Source: an uncultured Gammaproteobacteria bacterium (GTDB taxonomy: Bacteria; Pseudomonadota; Gammaproteobacteria; UBA6429; Thiohalophilaceae). Taken from it: a stretch of 32,304 nt of DNA. The stretch is taken from the NCBI GenBank assembly GCA_913064945.1, contig CAJYAN010000020.1, positions 1-32,304 on the forward strand. The letters run 5' to 3'. This document shows positions 8,145 through 16,927 of this stretch, piece by piece; position 1 is the stretch's first letter, and the number at the start of each line of letters is the position of its first letter. The notes under the pieces are model-generated. The model was given only the letters and a program-made list of their open reading frames with translations, searched no databases and had not been told where the DNA came from. The position numbers were made by a program, and so were the translations under genes.

Positions 8145-8172
8145 AAACGCCTGCACGTGAGGGCAGGCGTTT
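8141..8172 (-). terminator. Intrinsic terminator of the PhoX-like gene
   Basis: Read on the minus strand, AAACGCCTGC and GCAGGCGTTT (8163-8172 and 8145-8154 of the plus strand) form a ten-base-pair stem with an eight-base loop. The stem runs into a string of T (plus-strand A at 8141-8147). It lies about 60 bases after the stop codon of the phosphatase gene. Confidence 0.85.
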
Positions 8173-8234
8173 GATATTCCAACATGACGATTGGCCAGAG
8201 TTAAAACGCCTTCACCATGGTCTTGCGGTGCGGT

Positions 8235-9791
8235 TTATATTCCTGCTCTAACCAGCTTCTTGATGAAGTTGGTATCGTCACTGTCACTACAGGTTTTCAC
8301 ACTATAACGTATGTGACTTTTATCATGCGGGAAACCTTCATGATGCCGCTGCTCATCGTCCTTATCCTTAATACAAGGTGGCGCGACCACGTCTTTCAGG
8401 TCGATCAACCATGTCGCATCACCCTGACCATTAATGGTATCACCGGTGCTCTCTGGATGCTGAATGTTAATAATGAACTGCGTTGGGTGGGCCGGGTTGA
8501 AAATCATACCGGTGTTTTCCGCGCCTTTCACCTGCAGACTCATGAAGTGATCCATGGATTCTGCAACACCATCACTATTGGTATCACGCAGAAACCAGAT
8601 ATCGCCGCCACGATTATCACCATTTGGCCAATCTTCTACCACGTAGATGTTACCCAGCGCATCCTGCGCCAGATTATCCGGTGAAGTAAGGTGCCCGGTG
8701 GTCGGCGCGTAGCCAACATTCTTCATGGTGCTTTCATCAGCCGCCAGACGTACCATGGCCTTGCCATGGCCCAGCTCTTCAATTGAGTAAACCGCCAGCT
8801 CTTCTGTGGCGTTGAAGTAGACGGCTTCATGGCCATTCTTCAGATAGCCAACTTCAACATCTTCCGGTCGACGATAAGGTGTACCGCTCAACTCATCCGC
8901 TGCGGCACGACCACCACGACTGGTATTGTCAAAAGGGTCTATGCGGGTCAGTGCAATACCGTTAATGTCGGTCATGGCAACCCATGTGGCAAGACCTGAG
9001 CGTTCAGCCGGGTTGTGATCAGGATACTTACCCGCCTGTGCGGAAGCATCACCGGTAAAACCATCTACTGAAAGAACAAACGTCTGACCCTTGGTGTAAT
9101 TACCCTTCACTAAAGGGACAAACTTGTAGATAGAGCCAGAGCGGTCTTCGTCAACAAAATACAACGCTGTACCGGTGTGGTTGAACTGTAAACCTTCGAT
9201 AGAGACATTCGGAATATTGGTCAGCTCATTGACGACAACCGTTTCACCTGCGGCCACATCGGCCATTGGGTTCATGACTTCAAACATACGACCCTGACCA
9301 GACCATTCTTCGGCCACTAACAGAGTATTGGCTGGCGTCCAGGTGGCGGGGTCCAGTGCACCGAAATCACCCTCCCAGTCACCGTGGGCACCATTCATAT
9401 TCCCCTTGAACAGGTTGATGGTCTTGTCTGTTTTCATATCGTAACGGCTGACACCGGCGCCGAACCGGGTTTCGTGTGGCAGGAAAATATAACGACCACT
9501 GGGGTCAAAGGCACTCATGTCGGTCATCGACGCGTTCGTCCCCAAACCAGGGACACGTAATGATGACTGCTCGGCATCGGCTTCGATTTCGTGCAGGCTG
9601 GTCAGATTTTTGTAGTGCACTCCGGCAGGTACCTGCCAGGGTGAGTTCAGTTCACTGACATGATTCGGCACCTGTGCAACGGCAGCAGATTGTGTCAGTG
9701 GATTAAAAAAGACACCTGTCCCCGCAATGGCTGTCTGGGCACTTCCCAGTAATACCCCTGTTAATATTAAATGTTTTGTAATGTGATGCAT
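8235..9791 (-). CDS. DUF839/PhoX-like secreted phosphatase
   Basis: A secreted beta-propeller protein of the DUF839 family that includes calcium/iron-dependent alkaline phosphatase PhoX. I start at 9791 (MHHITKHLILTG) rather than the ATG at 9803 because GGGGA lies about six bases before it. A Sec signal peptide with cleavage after TAIA follows. Propeller motifs include YIFLPHETRFGAG, LLVAEEW (159-163), VSIEGLQF, YFVDEDRSGSIYKF, RRPEDVEV, PDNLAQDALGNIYVVED and FIINIQHPE. Canonical PhoX carries a Tat signal and a TCEE segment with an iron-binding Cys; here the matching stretch appears to be VAEE. Phosphate scavenging fits the neighbouring pst operon, but no Pho box precedes the gene. The exact substrate is uncertain. 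Confidence 0.8.
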   Translation of the reverse strand: MHHITKHLILTGVLLGSAQTAIAGTGVFFNPLTQSAAVAQVPNHVSELNSPWQVPAGVHYKNLTSLHEIEADAEQSSLRVPGLGTNASMTDMSAFDPSGRYIFLPHETRFGAGVSRYDMKTDKTINLFKGNMNGAHGDWEGDFGALDPATWTPANTLLVAEEWSGQGRMFEVMNPMADVAAGETVVVNELTNIPNVSIEGLQFNHTGTALYFVDEDRSGSIYKFVPLVKGNYTKGQTFVLSVDGFTGDASAQAGKYPDHNPAERSGLATWVAMTDINGIALTRIDPFDNTSRGGRAAADELSGTPYRRPEDVEVGYLKNGHEAVYFNATEELAVYSIEELGHGKAMVRLAADESTMKNVGYAPTTGHLTSPDNLAQDALGNIYVVEDWPNGDNRGGDIWFLRDTNSDGVAESMDHFMSLQVKGAENTGMIFNPAHPTQFIINIQHPESTGDTINGQGDATWLIDLKDVVAPPCIKDKDDEQRHHEGFPHDKSHIRYSVKTCSDSDDTNFIKKLVRAGI

Positions 9792-9964
9792 GCTTTTCCC
9801 CATATGTTGTTAATTATTTACTGCTATTTACTACGACAACAACACTACAGGGTGCCTATGGCAACGTGATTAAACTTTTTTGACGTTCAGATTAAACCTC
9901 GGCGTAGAAGGCTATTCAGTGAAAATAAAGCCCGAAAATGACCACGACAAAATCCATACGAAGA

Positions 9965-10372
9965 CTAGCTATCACCAAAATCCAGTGTGGCAATAATTCG
10001 ATTCAGACGCCCCTGCTCGCCCATTTCCTTAGCCAGCAAGGCATTGGCGTCACCTGTATTGCGTGACATCAATTCGATACGTTCTATGTATAGGCGACTA
10101 CTCTCGACGACGGTCTCTTTTAGCCGCTCAAGAAATTCGGCTATCACATCCGGGCTTCTCACCCAGGCCTCAATATAGAGACCTTCTTTTTCTTTTATTT
10201 TAGGGGTGGCCGGGTGTTTTGCCATCAGCTCATTAAAGATACGACACCAGTCTGCAGGTGCCTGATGTGACAGCTTAAAAATGATATCTATATACGGTTC
10301 TTTCCTGATCATCGGTGGCCGCCTGTCATCGATGCCAGTAATTCTCAGGTCACTAATACCTTCCACGACCAT
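9965..10372 (-). CDS. Conserved-looking hypothetical protein
   Basis: A 135-residue soluble, mixed alpha/beta protein with no signal peptide and no domain I can name. Readable features are a DLRITGIDDRRPPMIRKEP opening, a KLSHQAPADWCRIFNELM helix, EGLYIEAWVRSPDVIAEF and a long C-terminal helix ending in NRIIATLDFGDS. The single Cys is not in a metal motif. AAGGAG lies only two bases before the ATG, so the GTG two codons later (spacing eight) may be the true start. It lies upstream of the phosphatase gene on the same strand with a 173-base gap, so a link to phosphate metabolism is only positional. Confidence 0.65.
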   Translation of the reverse strand: MVVEGISDLRITGIDDRRPPMIRKEPYIDIIFKLSHQAPADWCRIFNELMAKHPATPKIKEKEGLYIEAWVRSPDVIAEFLERLKETVVESSRLYIERIELMSRNTGDANALLAKEMGEQGRLNRIIATLDFGDS

Positions 10373-10804
10373 TGCTCCTTTTGTTAGCGTTATTCATTAT
10401 GCCATCGACCTTGTTGACCACGGTATCCGGCAGCTTAAATCATTCACACCGGAGGCTACTCTATCCTATATCCCTGCACAGAATTTCCTTTTCTGGACTC
10501 GTCTTTATCTCATCGACAGCCCTGACCAAGTCATCACTCAGGCCTCCCGCAGGCAGGCTGTTTGCCCTCATTGCGATTTAGCCCGCGATGTTCTTAAGGG
10601 TATAAAATCAAATCGTTACTCCGTCACTGTCTTGGCCGCCTCACGATGAAAATTTTACCCGGCTTGCAGTAATAGACGGGCTAAATTGCCGTCAATGTTG
10701 AAATCAACCGGGGGACTGTTAACGAATTTTCTGCCGCAAATGAACGCAGACCAGTATTAATGGTCAGTAAAATTGCACCATCATTTACAAATATTCATCC
10801 ACAA
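10373..10804. other. Gene-free region upstream of the hypothetical gene
   Basis: Part of a 700-base gap between the divergent hypothetical gene and the amidoligase cluster. A plus-strand frame at 10281-10649 runs antisense over the start of the hypothetical gene and has no ribosome site or recognisable domain. I see nothing else supportable. Confidence 0.45.
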
Positions 10805-10865
10805 TTACATGAAATTACTTTTCATCAGGCGTAGTATTAACCTTACATATGAAATTATCGTCAGG
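10805..10865. repeat. Two imperfect direct repeats upstream of the amidoligase cluster
   Basis: TTACATGAAATTA with a TCATCAGG end (10805-10829) recurs as TTACATATGAAATTA with a TCGTCAGG end (10843-10865), starts 38 bases apart. The surrounding DNA is AT-rich. Two similar sites about 215-275 bases before the operon could be a regulator's binding sites; no regulator can be named. Confidence 0.35.
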
Positions 10866-10895
10866 TTTCAATAATTTAATCAGCCATCTTAATTA

Positions 10896-11084
10896 ATGTA
10901 CATAAATCTGGAATGGAACTTGCTGGTTAATATCACCTTACTGGAAAACTCCAGAGCGGAAAAATTTTTCCCGTTGGCTTTTAAGGCGAGCGATACTGAA
11001 CGACTGCCACTAAGTATCCTGCTCTTGTCTCGCTCACGGGATAGCTTACATCAGCTAATAACACCTCTAAAGGCAGCAGCATGA
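10896..11084 (+). CDS. Possible small leader ORF overlapping the amidoligase operon start
   Basis: A 62-codon frame whose TGA overlaps the ATG of the transglutaminase-DUF2126 gene in an ATGA arrangement typical of translational coupling. The product is hydrophobic/basic and resembles no family I know. It has no clear Shine-Dalgarno before its ATG, and its third-position GC is unremarkable, so it may be chance. It is listed because a short peptide next to ATP-grasp and alpha-E genes would be of interest. Confidence 0.2.
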   Translation: MYINLEWNLLVNITLLENSRAEKFFPLAFKASDTERLPLSILLLSRSRDSLHQLITPLKAAA

Positions 11085-14000
11085 CCATACGTGTAGGCAT
11101 ACACCATAAGACCGTTTATCAATTTGATCGCCTGGTATCACTTAGCCCGCATCAGATTCGCCTGCGCCCGGCACCCCACGCCCGCACCCCTATCCACCAG
11201 TATTCCATCAAGGTTGAACCTGAAGAGCATTACATTAACTGGCAGCAGGACCCTTTTGGTAACTTTGTCGGGCGCTATGTCTTTAATGAAAAGACCCGAC
11301 GGCTCGTCATAGAGGTCGATATTGTGGTCGACATGGTCACCATTAATCCCTTCGATTTTTTCGTCGAGGAATCTGCCACAGAATTTCCCTTTCAATATGA
11401 TCCACAGCTCAACAAGGAACTGACACCGTATTTTGAACGCAGTGAATCTGGCCCCCTGTTAATGGAATGGCTAAAGAAGGTCTCCACCAAAAAGAAACGT
11501 ATTGAAGATTTTCTGGTTGATCTTAATCTGCAGCTCTCACAGGACATCGGTTATGGCATCCGTATGGAACCCGGCGTGCAAAGCTGTGAAGAAACCCTGA
11601 CCCTTGCCAAAGGTTCCTGCCGTGATACGGCCTGGTTACTCGTCCAGATACTTCGCCATCTGGGTCTGGCGGCACGTTTCGTCTCCGGCTACCTGATACA
11701 ACTCACCGCTGATGTTAAATCCCTGGACGGCCCCTCGGGACCAGAGAAAGACTTCACCGACTTACATGCCTGGGCCGAGGTCTTTATTCCCGGTGCCGGA
11801 TGGATCGGACTAGACCCCACCTCGGGTCTGTTTGCCGGTGAGGGCCATATACCTCTCGCCTGTACACCGGACCCGGTGAGCGCCGCCCCGGTAACCGGTG
11901 CGACCGATAAGTGTGACGTTGAATTTGAATTTGAAAACACGGTGACCCGTATTCATGAAGACCCGCGCGTCACCAAACCCTATTCCGACGAACAGTGGCA
12001 AAGGGTCATGGCACTGGGTGACCACGTCGAAGCCGACCTCATTGTTAACGATGTCAGGCTGACGATGGGCGGTGAACCCACCTTTGTCTCAATCGACGAT
12101 ATGGATAGCCCGGAATGGAACATTGCCGCCCTAGGGTCACATAAACGAGAGCGCGCAGAGGTGATCTTCAGACGGCTGTGGAAAAAATTTGCTGACGGTG
12201 GTGTGCTTCATCATGGTCAGGGCAAGTGGTATCCCGGTGAACCCCTGCCACGCTGGGCCCTGTCCTGTTACTGGCGGGAAGACGCACTCCCTGTTTGGCA
12301 GACACCTGAACTAATTGCCGATCCGCTACTGAAGGGCGCGCATTCTGCCGAAGAGGCAAAGGCATTTTCTACCCGCCTGGCACACCATATTGGCATCTCC
12401 CCCGAGTACATCGTACCTGGCTATGAAGATGTTCTCTATTATCTGTGGAAGGAAGGTAACCTGCCGGACAATCTCGATGTTCTGAATAACAAACTTGCCA
12501 ATAAAATCGACCGGCAACGCCTGCGCCGCGTCTTTGAGCAAGGGCTTGATCAAGTCGTAGGTTACACCCTGCCCATCGCCTGGGAACCGGTCACACAGCA
12601 GTGGCTCAGTTCTACGTGGCGCTTCCAGCGCGATCACATGTTTCTTATCCCGGGTGACTCCCCCATGGGTTTCAGGCTGCCACTGGATAGTCTGCGCTGG
12701 GAAAAGGACGCTGATCGTCACCAGCACATCGACGCCGATCCCTTTGCCGAGCGTGAACTCCTACCGGGTTCAGTCAGTGATCGTTACACCCGTTTTGAAG
12801 CCAGCATGAATAACGGTGATCCCCGTATCGAACAGGGCCTGGCCGATGATGAGCAACGTGAAGGTCTCTTCTTTGTCAGAACGGCCATGTGTATTGAACC
12901 CAGAGATGGCCACTTGCATATTTTTCTGCCACCCATCGCCCAACTCAATCACTGGCTGGAGCTGATCGGTCATATTGAAACCACGGCTAAAGAACTAAAT
13001 CTGCCGATTATTCTTGAAGGTTATGAGGCACCTCATGACCCTCGTCTGAAACGCTTTTCCGTCACGCCAGACCCCGGCGTCATTGAGGTCAATGTCCATC
13101 CGACCCATAACTGGAAAGAGCTGGTCACAAATACTGAGATCCTCTATGACGAGGCACGTCAGTCGCGTCTTGGTACCGAGAAATTTATGCTGGATGGACG
13201 CCATACCGGTACCGGTGGTGGCAACCATGTTACCCTCGGCGGGGCATCTCCGGCTGAGAGCCCGATGCTGCGTAAACCTGAATTACTCAGCAGTCTGATA
13301 CGCTACTGGCAAAACCACCCGTCACTCTCGTATCTGTTTTCCGGTATGTTTATCGGCCCCACCTCGCAGGCACCGCGTGTCGATGAGGCAAGGGACAGTA
13401 GTCTGTATGAACTTGAAATTGCCCTGCAACAGATCCCCAAAGGTGAAATCACTTCGCCCTGGATGATTGATCGCATTATGCGAAACCTGCTCATTGACAT
13501 GACAGGTAATACTCACCGGGCAGAATTCTGTATTGATAAACTCTATAACCCCAACTCCACGACCGGCCGTCTCGGTATTGTTGAATTCCGTGGTTTTGAA
13601 ATGCCACCACACCCACGCATGGCCATGGTGCAAAACCTGTTATTGCGTACCCTGGTAGCTCGTTTCTGGCAAACCCCTTACGAACAAAAACTGGTGCACT
13701 GGGGCACGGAACTCCATGACCGCTTCATGTTGCCCCACTACGTCGAACGCGACATGGCAGATGTGGTTGCGGACCTACGACGCTGGGGTTACCCCATGGA
13801 AAGAGAATGGTTTGACCCCTTTACCGAGTTTCGCTTTCCACATTACGGTCGCATTAATATCGACGATATTGAGCTTGAGCTACGCTTTGCCATTGAACCC
13901 TGGAATGTCCTCGGCGAAGAAGTCAGCACCCAGGGCACCTCGCGTTACGTCGACTCCTCGGTGGAACGCCTGCAGGTAAAGGTACGCGGCATGACCGACG

Positions 14001-14374
14001 GACGTCATATCATTGCCTGCAATGGACAGGCACTGCCATTACGTAATACGGGTACGCGAAGTGAATATGTGGCGGGCGTGCGTTATAAGGCCTGGAATCC
14101 AGTCTCAGGTCTGCATCCGACCTTACCCATTAACTCACCACTGGTCTTTGATGTTATTGATCGCTGGTCGAATCGATCACTGGGCGGCTGCACTTACTAT
14201 GTCGCCCATCCAGGCGGGCGTAATCCAGACACCTTTCCCGTTAATGCCTACGAGGCCGAGGCACGTCGGCTGGCACGCTTTACATCGATGGGACATACGG
14301 GCGGGAAGTTTCGCGTCAAGCTTAAACACCCACACCCTGATCATCCCTTTACACTTGATTTAAGAACTCGTTAG
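11081..14374 (+). CDS. Transglutaminase-like/DUF2126 protein
   Basis: A 1097-residue protein, first gene of the Anbu-type cluster. Residues 1-90 are the bacterial transglutaminase N-terminal domain (HHKTVYQFDRLVSLSPHQIR). Residues about 165-250 are the transglutaminase core with catalytic Cys180 (KGSCRDTAW), His229 (LHAWAEVF) and Asp245 (GLDPTSG). From about 320 to the end is DUF2126, with MGGEPTFVSIDD, HTGTGGGNHVTLGG and EFRGFEMPPHP. Comparative genomics has linked DUF2126 to the glutamine-synthetase-like amidoligase fold; I rely on memory for that. Lacking a signal peptide, it should be cytoplasmic. It probably makes or cleaves amide (isopeptide) bonds on a substrate not yet known. It is followed after 38 bases by the ATP-grasp gene. 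Confidence 0.92.
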   Translation: MTIRVGIHHKTVYQFDRLVSLSPHQIRLRPAPHARTPIHQYSIKVEPEEHYINWQQDPFGNFVGRYVFNEKTRRLVIEVDIVVDMVTINPFDFFVEESATEFPFQYDPQLNKELTPYFERSESGPLLMEWLKKVSTKKKRIEDFLVDLNLQLSQDIGYGIRMEPGVQSCEETLTLAKGSCRDTAWLLVQILRHLGLAARFVSGYLIQLTADVKSLDGPSGPEKDFTDLHAWAEVFIPGAGWIGLDPTSGLFAGEGHIPLACTPDPVSAAPVTGATDKCDVEFEFENTVTRIHEDPRVTKPYSDEQWQRVMALGDHVEADLIVNDVRLTMGGEPTFVSIDDMDSPEWNIAALGSHKRERAEVIFRRLWKKFADGGVLHHGQGKWYPGEPLPRWALSCYWREDALPVWQTPELIADPLLKGAHSAEEAKAFSTRLAHHIGISPEYIVPGYEDVLYYLWKEGNLPDNLDVLNNKLANKIDRQRLRRVFEQGLDQVVGYTLPIAWEPVTQQWLSSTWRFQRDHMFLIPGDSPMGFRLPLDSLRWEKDADRHQHIDADPFAERELLPGSVSDRYTRFEASMNNGDPRIEQGLADDEQREGLFFVRTAMCIEPRDGHLHIFLPPIAQLNHWLELIGHIETTAKELNLPIILEGYEAPHDPRLKRFSVTPDPGVIEVNVHPTHNWKELVTNTEILYDEARQSRLGTEKFMLDGRHTGTGGGNHVTLGGASPAESPMLRKPELLSSLIRYWQNHPSLSYLFSGMFIGPTSQAPRVDEARDSSLYELEIALQQIPKGEITSPWMIDRIMRNLLIDMTGNTHRAEFCIDKLYNPNSTTGRLGIVEFRGFEMPPHPRMAMVQNLLLRTLVARFWQTPYEQKLVHWGTELHDRFMLPHYVERDMADVVADLRRWGYPMEREWFDPFTEFRFPHYGRINIDDIELELRFAIEPWNVLGEEVSTQGTSRYVDSSVERLQVKVRGMTDGRHIIACNGQALPLRNTGTRSEYVAGVRYKAWNPVSGLHPTLPINSPLVFDVIDRWSNRSLGGCTYYVAHPGGRNPDTFPVNAYEAEARRLARFTSMGHTGGKFRVKLKHPHPDHPFTLDLRTR

Positions 14375-14412
14375 AAAACTGATAACCAAAATTTGGCATA
14401 CAGGTAAAATTT

Positions 14413-15867
14413 ATGGCGCTTGATCTAACTCAATATGACCCTGGTCGCTTTTATGATGAATCCATTTCGAGTAAAAACCGTGCGCGCAGCTCCTGCAAGG
14501 AACTTATCAAACGCCTACGCAAAATGGATGAGGATGACCTTGCCGCCCGGCAAACCGCCGCCGACCTGGCCATTAAAGAAATGGGGATCTCGTTTCGCAT
14601 CTATACCAAAAAAGAAGGCACCATCGACCGTAACTGGCCTTTTGATATTGTGCCACGCATTATTCTAAAATCGGAATGGGACACCATTGAAGCCGGCCTT
14701 ATTCAACGCGTCAAAGCCCTGAATCTCTTCATTGACGACCTCTATCACGAGCAAAAAATTATTAAGGACGGCGTCTTCCCGGCAGAGGTCCTGGCGGACT
14801 CAAAAAACTTCCGCCCGCAATGTGTCGGCGTATCACCGCCAGGGGGTATCTGGGCACATATCTGTGGTTCAGACCTGGTACGCGATGTCGACGGGACAGT
14901 CTATGTACTGGAAGATAATCTGCGCGTACCCTCCGGCGTCTCCTATATGCTCGAGAATCGGGAGGTCACCAAGCGGGTCTTTCCTGAGCTGTTTGAGGCC
15001 TACGCCCCGCTCCCTGTCGACGACTATCCAACACAGCTAAATGACATGCTGTGTTCTATCTCACCCAGGCGAGTCAAACGACCGGAAGTGGTTGTCCTCA
15101 CACCCGGCATCTATAACTCCGCCTATTTTGAACACGCCTACCTGGCCCATCAAATGGGCGCGGAGCTGGTCGAGGGCCGGGATTTATTTGTCGACAAGGA
15201 TGAATGCGTTTATATGCGTACCGTCGCCGGGCCACAACGAGTGGATGTTATCTATCGAAGGATCGACGATGAATTCATCGACCCGGAGGCCTTTCTGGAG
15301 GACTCTACCCTGGGTGTACCCGGCCTGATGCGTGCCTGGAAGGCGGGCAACGTCGGCCTCGCCAATGCCCCCGGCGCCGGTGTTGCCGACGACAAGGTCG
15401 TCTATGCCTTTGTCCCGGAGATTATTCGTTACTATCTTGATGAAGAACCCGGCATTCCCAATGTGCCGACCTTTCGTTGTATGTACAAGGATGAACGCGA
15501 CTACGTACTGGCGAATCTCGATACGTTAGTGGTCAAACCGGCAAATGAATCCGGTGGTTATGGCATGCTGATTGGGCCAAATTCGACTGAAGCCGAACGC
15601 ACCACTTTTGCCAGACTGATTAAGCGCAGCCCCCGTAACTACATCGCCCAGCCAACACTCGGTATCTCAACCGTGCCCACCATCATCGGCAATCACCTGG
15701 AACCTCGCCATGTGGATTTACGACCCTTCATCCTCAGCGGCAAACACACCACCGTCACAACCGGTGGCCTGACGCGAGTGGCGCTACGCAAAGGATCCCT
15801 GGTGGTTAATTCATCACAGGGTGGCGGCTCGAAAGACACCTGGATTGTTCCGGACGCGGGGGTATAA
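14413..15867 (+). CDS. Circularly permuted ATP-grasp type 2 protein
   Basis: A 484-residue protein of the CP_ATPgrasp_2 family (formerly DUF404/DUF407). Recognisable segments are LFIDDLYHEQKIIKDG, QCVGVSPPGGIWAHICGSDLVRD, VLEDNLRVPSGVSYMLENR, DVIYRRIDDEFIDP, LVVKPANESGGYGMLIGP and HVDLRPFILSG. The last two carry the nucleotide-binding Lys/Gly-rich loop and metal-binding residues expected of ATP-grasp carboxylate-amine ligases. No substrate is established; peptide-bond formation is inferred from the fold. An AGG lies about ten bases before the ATG. The stop is two bases before the alpha-E gene, so the two are translationally close and likely act together. Confidence 0.93.
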   Translation: MALDLTQYDPGRFYDESISSKNRARSSCKELIKRLRKMDEDDLAARQTAADLAIKEMGISFRIYTKKEGTIDRNWPFDIVPRIILKSEWDTIEAGLIQRVKALNLFIDDLYHEQKIIKDGVFPAEVLADSKNFRPQCVGVSPPGGIWAHICGSDLVRDVDGTVYVLEDNLRVPSGVSYMLENREVTKRVFPELFEAYAPLPVDDYPTQLNDMLCSISPRRVKRPEVVVLTPGIYNSAYFEHAYLAHQMGAELVEGRDLFVDKDECVYMRTVAGPQRVDVIYRRIDDEFIDPEAFLEDSTLGVPGLMRAWKAGNVGLANAPGAGVADDKVVYAFVPEIIRYYLDEEPGIPNVPTFRCMYKDERDYVLANLDTLVVKPANESGGYGMLIGPNSTEAERTTFARLIKRSPRNYIAQPTLGISTVPTIIGNHLEPRHVDLRPFILSGKHTTVTTGGLTRVALRKGSLVVNSSQGGGSKDTWIVPDAGV

Positions 15868-15869
15868 GC

Positions 15870-16811
15870 ATGTTATCGCGTGTTGCAGAAGCTATTTACT
15901 GGTTTGGTCGTTACCTGGAACGTGCCGAGAATACTGCACGACTCATTCGCGTCAATTCTCACCTGATGCTGGATACACCCAAAGGAATCTCACTCGGCTG
16001 GGAACCGCTAATCTCCATCACCGGCCTGGGTAAAAATTTTGATGATTTCTATACCGAGGCCACCGAGCGAAACGTCGTTAAATTTCTCATCGGCGACCTT
16101 AACAATCCCAGTTCGATCCTGAATTCGCTGGCGATGGCGCGTGAAAACTGCCGCACCGTGCGCGACATTATCCCGCGTACTGCCTGGCAAAATCTGAATA
16201 AACTCTATCTCTTCGCCAAAGAGAGTGTCAGCAGCGGCTTAACTAAAAAAGGCCGTGACGAATATCTTGATGGCATCATTGCCAGCTCACAACAGCTCAA
16301 TGGCCTGCTCTATTCTGTCATGTATCAGGATGAGGCCTGGCTATTCCTGCGTATTGGTAGAAATATTGAACGCGCGGAAATGACCACGCGTATCCTGGAT
16401 GTGCGCTCATCTGACCTGTTAACGGATGAAGAGGAACTCTTTGAATCCCGCAGCCTGGAAGGTGTGCAGTGGATCAGTGTTTTGAAATCACTCTCGGCTT
16501 ATTCCATCTATCGGCGTACGGTACAGGTGCGTGTTAGCCGGACGCCGGTACTCAATTTTCTGTTTCATGATACCCACTTCCCGCGTGCCATCACCCACTG
16601 TCTCAACTCGGTTGAAGAGAGTCTGGGAAATCTACCGAGAAATAACATTCCATTAAAGTCGTTACGACTACTGGTACAGAAGATTAATGCGAGGAAAATG
16701 GACCACCTGGAACAGGAGGCCCTGCACAAGTTTATTGATGAAATCCAGTCCAGTATTCGGCGCTTCCACCTCGCCATTGAGAAGCAATATTTTTTGCTTC
16801 CCCCTGACTAG
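15870..16811 (+). CDS. Alpha-E domain protein
   Basis: A 313-residue all-helical protein of the alpha-E family (formerly DUF403). The N-terminus MLSRVAEAIYWFGRYLERAEN is the family signature. Further matches are SILNSLAMARENCRTVRDII, WLFLRIGRNIERAEMTTRILD and a C-terminal helix bundle. It has no catalytic motif I can point to. It always accompanies ATP-grasp type 2 proteins and is thought to be a partner or scaffold. Its start is two bases after the ATP-grasp stop with a G-rich ribosome site (GGGGG) inside the upstream gene. Confidence 0.93.
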   Translation: MLSRVAEAIYWFGRYLERAENTARLIRVNSHLMLDTPKGISLGWEPLISITGLGKNFDDFYTEATERNVVKFLIGDLNNPSSILNSLAMARENCRTVRDIIPRTAWQNLNKLYLFAKESVSSGLTKKGRDEYLDGIIASSQQLNGLLYSVMYQDEAWLFLRIGRNIERAEMTTRILDVRSSDLLTDEEELFESRSLEGVQWISVLKSLSAYSIYRRTVQVRVSRTPVLNFLFHDTHFPRAITHCLNSVEESLGNLPRNNIPLKSLRLLVQKINARKMDHLEQEALHKFIDEIQSSIRRFHLAIEKQYFLLPPD

Positions 16812-16927
16812 GATAATTTTTTATAAGTCTTTTCAATATCTTAGATTGTCAGCGTTGATGGGGGTTTCAAGGCCTATGAATATGGCCCATACTACACGTT
16901 CCTTTCTATAACCTTAAAGATACACAT

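Noticed and set aside
8217-8684. 155-codon plus-strand frame antisense to the PhoX-like gene
   Set aside because: It mirrors the codon structure of the phosphatase gene; it has no ribosome site and no recognisable domain.
9792-9964. Pho box upstream of the PhoX-like gene
   Set aside because: Sequences resembling half sites (GTGA, TGACG) are present, but not at the 11-base spacing of a Pho box.
10281-10649. 122-codon plus-strand frame with a CPHC sequence
   Set aside because: It is antisense to the start of the hypothetical gene, lacks a ribosome site, and a single CPHC is not enough to call a metal-binding protein.
12326-12727. 133-codon minus-strand frame inside the DUF2126 gene
   Set aside because: It is a shadow of a long, conserved coding sequence on the other strand.
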